Under the pieces are notes generated by a model. The model made no database searches and was not told where the DNA came from. It saw nothing but the letters and a program-made list of their open reading frames with translations. Positions 5,774 to 7,927 of a stretch of DNA of 7,927 nucleotides are shown here, piece after piece. Within the stretch, counting starts at the first letter, position 1. The number at the start of each line of letters is the position of its first letter. Origin of the DNA: Paenibacillaceae bacterium (lineage in GTDB: Bacteria; Bacillota; Bacilli; Paenibacillales; YIM-B00363); assembly GCA_018969805.1 (NCBI GenBank), contig JAGWXQ010000064.1, positions 1-7,927 of the forward strand, in the 5' to 3' direction. Position numbers and translations under genes: made by a program.

Positions 5774-6535
5774 TCAAGTCCCCGCCTCATAAGCCACATC
5801 CCAGAGCATCAAACCATGGGGTGGTGCCGTCGGTCCCGCCCGCATACGATCGCGCGCCTCTATAATCTCAGTAATGTCCTCGACCGCACGAAGTTCACTG
5901 CCGATGTGCACGAGTGTACCGACAACAATGCGCACCATATTGTACAAAAATCCATTTCCTGTAAACGTACACTGAATCGTACGTCCTATCCCATCAGCCG
6001 ACACTGCAGCATCGACCGCAGCACGCATCACCTGCCGCACACGCGTACGTGTACCCGTACCTGCAGCGCAAAACGAAGAAAAATCGTGCTCACCAACGAT
6101 CCGTTCCGCGGCCTCATTCATTGCTCGTTCATTGAGTCGTCGAGAAATATGCCATTGCGTACGTGCGTGCACAGGGTCTGGAAACGGTGCGTTGTACAAT
6201 GTGTACACATACGTTTTGTGCACTGCACTTTTCCGCGCGTGAAACGATTGTGTGACCGCAAACGCGTTCCACACGACAATATCGTTTGGCAAATGCGCAT
6301 TGATCGCAGCACACCATCGGTCAATCGGCACACGGGAATTGACCGAACAATGAACAACTTGCTTTCGCGCATGCACTCCGGCATCTGTTCGTCCAGCACC
6401 ACATATGCGCACGGCATCACCCGTCAGCCGCGCAATCGCTTCCTCCATCACCTGCTGCACCGTGCGCACGTGCGGTTGTGTTTGGAATCCATGGTACGCC
6501 GTTCCATCATACTTTACCCACAGTGCCAAATGCAT
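5774..6535 (-). CDS. truA: tRNA pseudouridine(38-40) synthase TruA
   Basis: This 253-residue cytoplasmic enzyme isomerises uridines 38-40 in the anticodon stem-loop of many tRNAs. The catalytic Asp is at residue 51 in CGAGRTDAGVHA (45-56). Other family segments are the N-terminal VKYDGTAYHGFQ (7-18), FHARKSAVHKTYVYTLYN, GEHDFSSFCAAG, and FTGNGFLYNMVRIVVGTL near residue 200. The length is normal (about 245-270). The ATG directly abuts the rplQ stop (TAA then ATG) with only a modest GAGG six bases upstream, inside the rplQ coding end, so translation is probably coupled to rplQ. In most Bacilli the ECF transporter genes ecfA1, ecfA2 and ecfT lie between rplQ and truA. Here they are absent. Confidence 0.98.
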   Translation of the reverse strand: MHLALWVKYDGTAYHGFQTQPHVRTVQQVMEEAIARLTGDAVRICGAGRTDAGVHARKQVVHCSVNSRVPIDRWCAAINAHLPNDIVVWNAFAVTQSFHARKSAVHKTYVYTLYNAPFPDPVHARTQWHISRRLNERAMNEAAERIVGEHDFSSFCAAGTGTRTRVRQVMRAAVDAAVSADGIGRTIQCTFTGNGFLYNMVRIVVGTLVHIGSELRAVEDITEIIEARDRMRAGPTAPPHGLMLWDVAYEAGT

Positions 6536-6910
6536 TTACGCCTCAGCGCGATCGACAAGCTCTATAAACACCATTGGAGCCGCATCCCCACGACGCGGTC
6601 CCAGCTTAAGAATACGCGTATAACCGCCTTTTCTCGTCGCATATCGCACTGCAAGATCCGCAAACAACTTCTGAATGGCATCACGGCCTTCTTGCGCCAG
6701 CTCACGCCGGACAAAAGATGCCACTTGTCTCCGCGCGTGCAAATCTCCACGCTTTGCAAGCGTGATGAGCTTTTCTGCGATCGGTCGAATCGCTTTCGCT
6801 TTTGCTTCTGTAGTCTCGATGCGTTCATAAATAAACAAATCTGTCACCAAATCACGAAAGAGCGCTTTTCGTGCGCTTGAATCTCGCCCTACTTTTTTGT
6901 ACGCTGTCAT
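6536..6910 (-). CDS. rplQ: 50S ribosomal protein L17 (bL17)
   Basis: This 124-residue bacterial-specific large-subunit protein lies near the peptide exit tunnel. It matches the family along its length: KKVGRDSSARKALFRDLVTD (5-24), IYERIETTEAKAKAIRPIAE (27-46), TLAKRGDLHARRQVASFVRR (50-69) and GGYTRILKLGPRRGDAAPM, ending IELVDRAEA. The ATG at 6910 follows a GGGGAGG site about ten bases upstream. It starts 22 bases after the rpoA stop, the standard rpoA-rplQ order, and its TAA stop touches the truA start codon. The last few residues (DRAEA) go slightly past the usual end at ELV. Confidence 0.99.
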   Translation of the reverse strand: MTAYKKVGRDSSARKALFRDLVTDLFIYERIETTEAKAKAIRPIAEKLITLAKRGDLHARRQVASFVRRELAQEGRDAIQKLFADLAVRYATRKGGYTRILKLGPRRGDAAPMVFIELVDRAEA

Positions 6911-6932
6911 TTCTTTAACGCCTCCCCTCTTT

Positions 6933-7877
6933 CTAACTTTCTTTGCGCAACGACAAACCCAATAGTTCCAGCTTCTCCATGACTTCCTCCAACGACTTTC
7001 TGCCCAAATTTCGCACTTTCATCATGTCATCTTCTGATTTCGATGTGAGCTCGAACACCGTATGAATCGCTGCGCGCTTTAAACAATTGTACGATCGTAC
7101 AGACAAATCCAATTCTTCGATCGGCATATCCAGCAACCGCGCCTGTGCATCGTCTTCCCGATCGACCATCATATCGGATCCAATCCGATGTAAGTCCAAC
7201 TCGATAAACAGGGCTAGATGCTCCGTCAAAATTTTTGCACTTAAGCTTACTGCTTCCTCAGGGCGTATCGTTCCGTCCGTCCACACTTCCAGCAATAGTT
7301 TGTCATAGTTCGTTACTTGTCCTACACGCGTGTTTTCTACAACATAATTTACTCGTGAAATCGGTGAATAAATTGAGTCAACAGGGATAAAGCCGATCAC
7401 TTGCTGCTGTTGTTTGTTGCGATCCGCTTGGACGTATCCTCTGCCTTGCTGCACATAAATGCGCATACGCAGTGTTGCACCCTCGATAAGATGGGCGATG
7501 TGCATTTTTGGGGACATTATTTCGATATCACTATCTGCCATAATGTCCGCAGCAGTCACTGAGCACGGACCGTGCATATCAATTTCCATAATTTTCGGTT
7601 CGTCCGAATGTACGCGCAAAGCCAAACCTTTTAGGTTCAAAATAATTTCTGTTACATCTTCTAATACGCCTGGGATTGTTGAAAACTCGTGCAACACCCC
7701 TTCGATGTGCACACCGGTAACCGCAGCACCCGGTAAAGAAGACAACAAGATGCGCCGCATCGAATTGCCCAAAGTTGTTCCATATCCGCGTTCGAGTGGT
7801 TCGATGACAAACCGCCCATACTTTCCATCTTCATGTACTTTTACCGTGTCGATTTTCGGTTTTTCAATTTCGATCAT
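6933..7877 (-). CDS. rpoA: DNA-directed RNA polymerase subunit alpha
   Basis: This 314-residue alpha subunit, the same length as in Bacillus subtilis, dimerises to nucleate RNA polymerase assembly. The N-terminal domain (about 1-230) carries MIEIEKPKI, EPLERGYGTTLGNSMRRILL (about 26-45) and GVLHEFSTIPGVLEDVTEI, then RVNYVVENTRVGQ and LEVWTDGTI. After a linker, the C-terminal domain (about 245-314) shows ELDLSVRSYNCLKRA, which contains the Arg that contacts UP-element DNA, and MMKVRNLGRKSLEEV. The ATG at 7877 is preceded by GGGAGG seven bases upstream (7885-7890). Two in-frame ATGs at 7898/7895 lie ahead of that site and do not match the family. A QQQQ run replaces the usual charged residues after DRNK, without a length change. 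It is the first gene of the visible operon; rpsK is expected just beyond the right edge. Confidence 0.99.
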   Translation of the reverse strand: MIEIEKPKIDTVKVHEDGKYGRFVIEPLERGYGTTLGNSMRRILLSSLPGAAVTGVHIEGVLHEFSTIPGVLEDVTEIILNLKGLALRVHSDEPKIMEIDMHGPCSVTAADIMADSDIEIMSPKMHIAHLIEGATLRMRIYVQQGRGYVQADRNKQQQQVIGFIPVDSIYSPISRVNYVVENTRVGQVTNYDKLLLEVWTDGTIRPEEAVSLSAKILTEHLALFIELDLHRIGSDMMVDREDDAQARLLDMPIEELDLSVRSYNCLKRAAIHTVFELTSKSEDDMMKVRNLGRKSLEEVMEKLELLGLSLRKES

Positions 7878-7927
7878 CGATGTTCCTCCCTTCATCATCG
7901 CCTTAACCTCAGCAAGCGTACGCGACA
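7878..7927 (-). other. Leader of rpoA; end of upstream rpsK not identifiable
   Basis: The last 50 bases contain the rpoA ribosome-binding site (7885-7890). In most Bacilli rpsK lies upstream of rpoA, but none of the three minus-strand frames here resembles the Arg/Lys-rich S11 C-terminus, so rpsK probably ends beyond the window. I see no promoter. Confidence 0.5.

Noticed and set aside
5816..6880. A 354-codon open frame on the plus strand
   Set aside because: It lies exactly antisense to truA and most of rplQ, both unmistakable. The translation is Arg/His/Cys-rich with no domain and no convincing ribosome-binding site.

Overview
The window is a stretch of core bacterial chromosome, apparently from a Bacilli-type member of the Bacillota (Firmicutes). 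The evidence is the gene order rpoA-rplQ-truA-rplM-rpsI and tatA next to groES-groEL, a perfect CIRCE heat-shock operator with a textbook sigma-A promoter, strong AGGAGG-type ribosome-binding sites, and a 314-residue RpoA of the Bacillus type. I cannot name a genus. Some neighbours expected in relatives are absent, which hints at a streamlined or rearranged genome.

Layout, right to left, because nearly everything is on the minus strand: rpoA (7877-6933), rplQ (6910-6536), truA (6535-5774), rplM (5752-5234) and rpsI (5208-4816) form a compact ribosomal/transcription operon with gaps of 0-25 bases. An intrinsic terminator (4776-4805) ends it. After about 150 bases with a possible weak promoter come a 5-formyltetrahydrofolate cyclo-ligase gene (4668-4075) and tatA (4061-3858). 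These two are translationally coupled: the stop of the first lies inside the ribosome-binding site of the second. A roughly 200-base region with strong potential RNA secondary structure follows (3656-3853). Next come the groESL promoter and CIRCE operator (3537-3606), groES (3498-3217) and groEL (3133-1502).

The left end carries the 3' part of a plus-strand GH13 alpha-glucosidase gene (bases 1-1166), convergent with groEL. The 335 bases between them hold one imperfect hairpin and no gene I can recognise.

Functionally the window is mostly housekeeping: RNA polymerase alpha, three ribosomal proteins, tRNA pseudouridylation, folate one-carbon recycling, a Tat export pore subunit, the GroEL/ES chaperonin and a sugar hydrolase. 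I see no mobile element, CRISPR array, tRNA, rRNA or defence system, and no convincing novel multi-gene system. The points most worth a second look are the structured tatA-groES intergenic region, the absence of the ECF transporter genes between rplQ and truA, a lone tatA without tatC, and an approximately 30-residue C-terminal tail on ribosomal protein L13.
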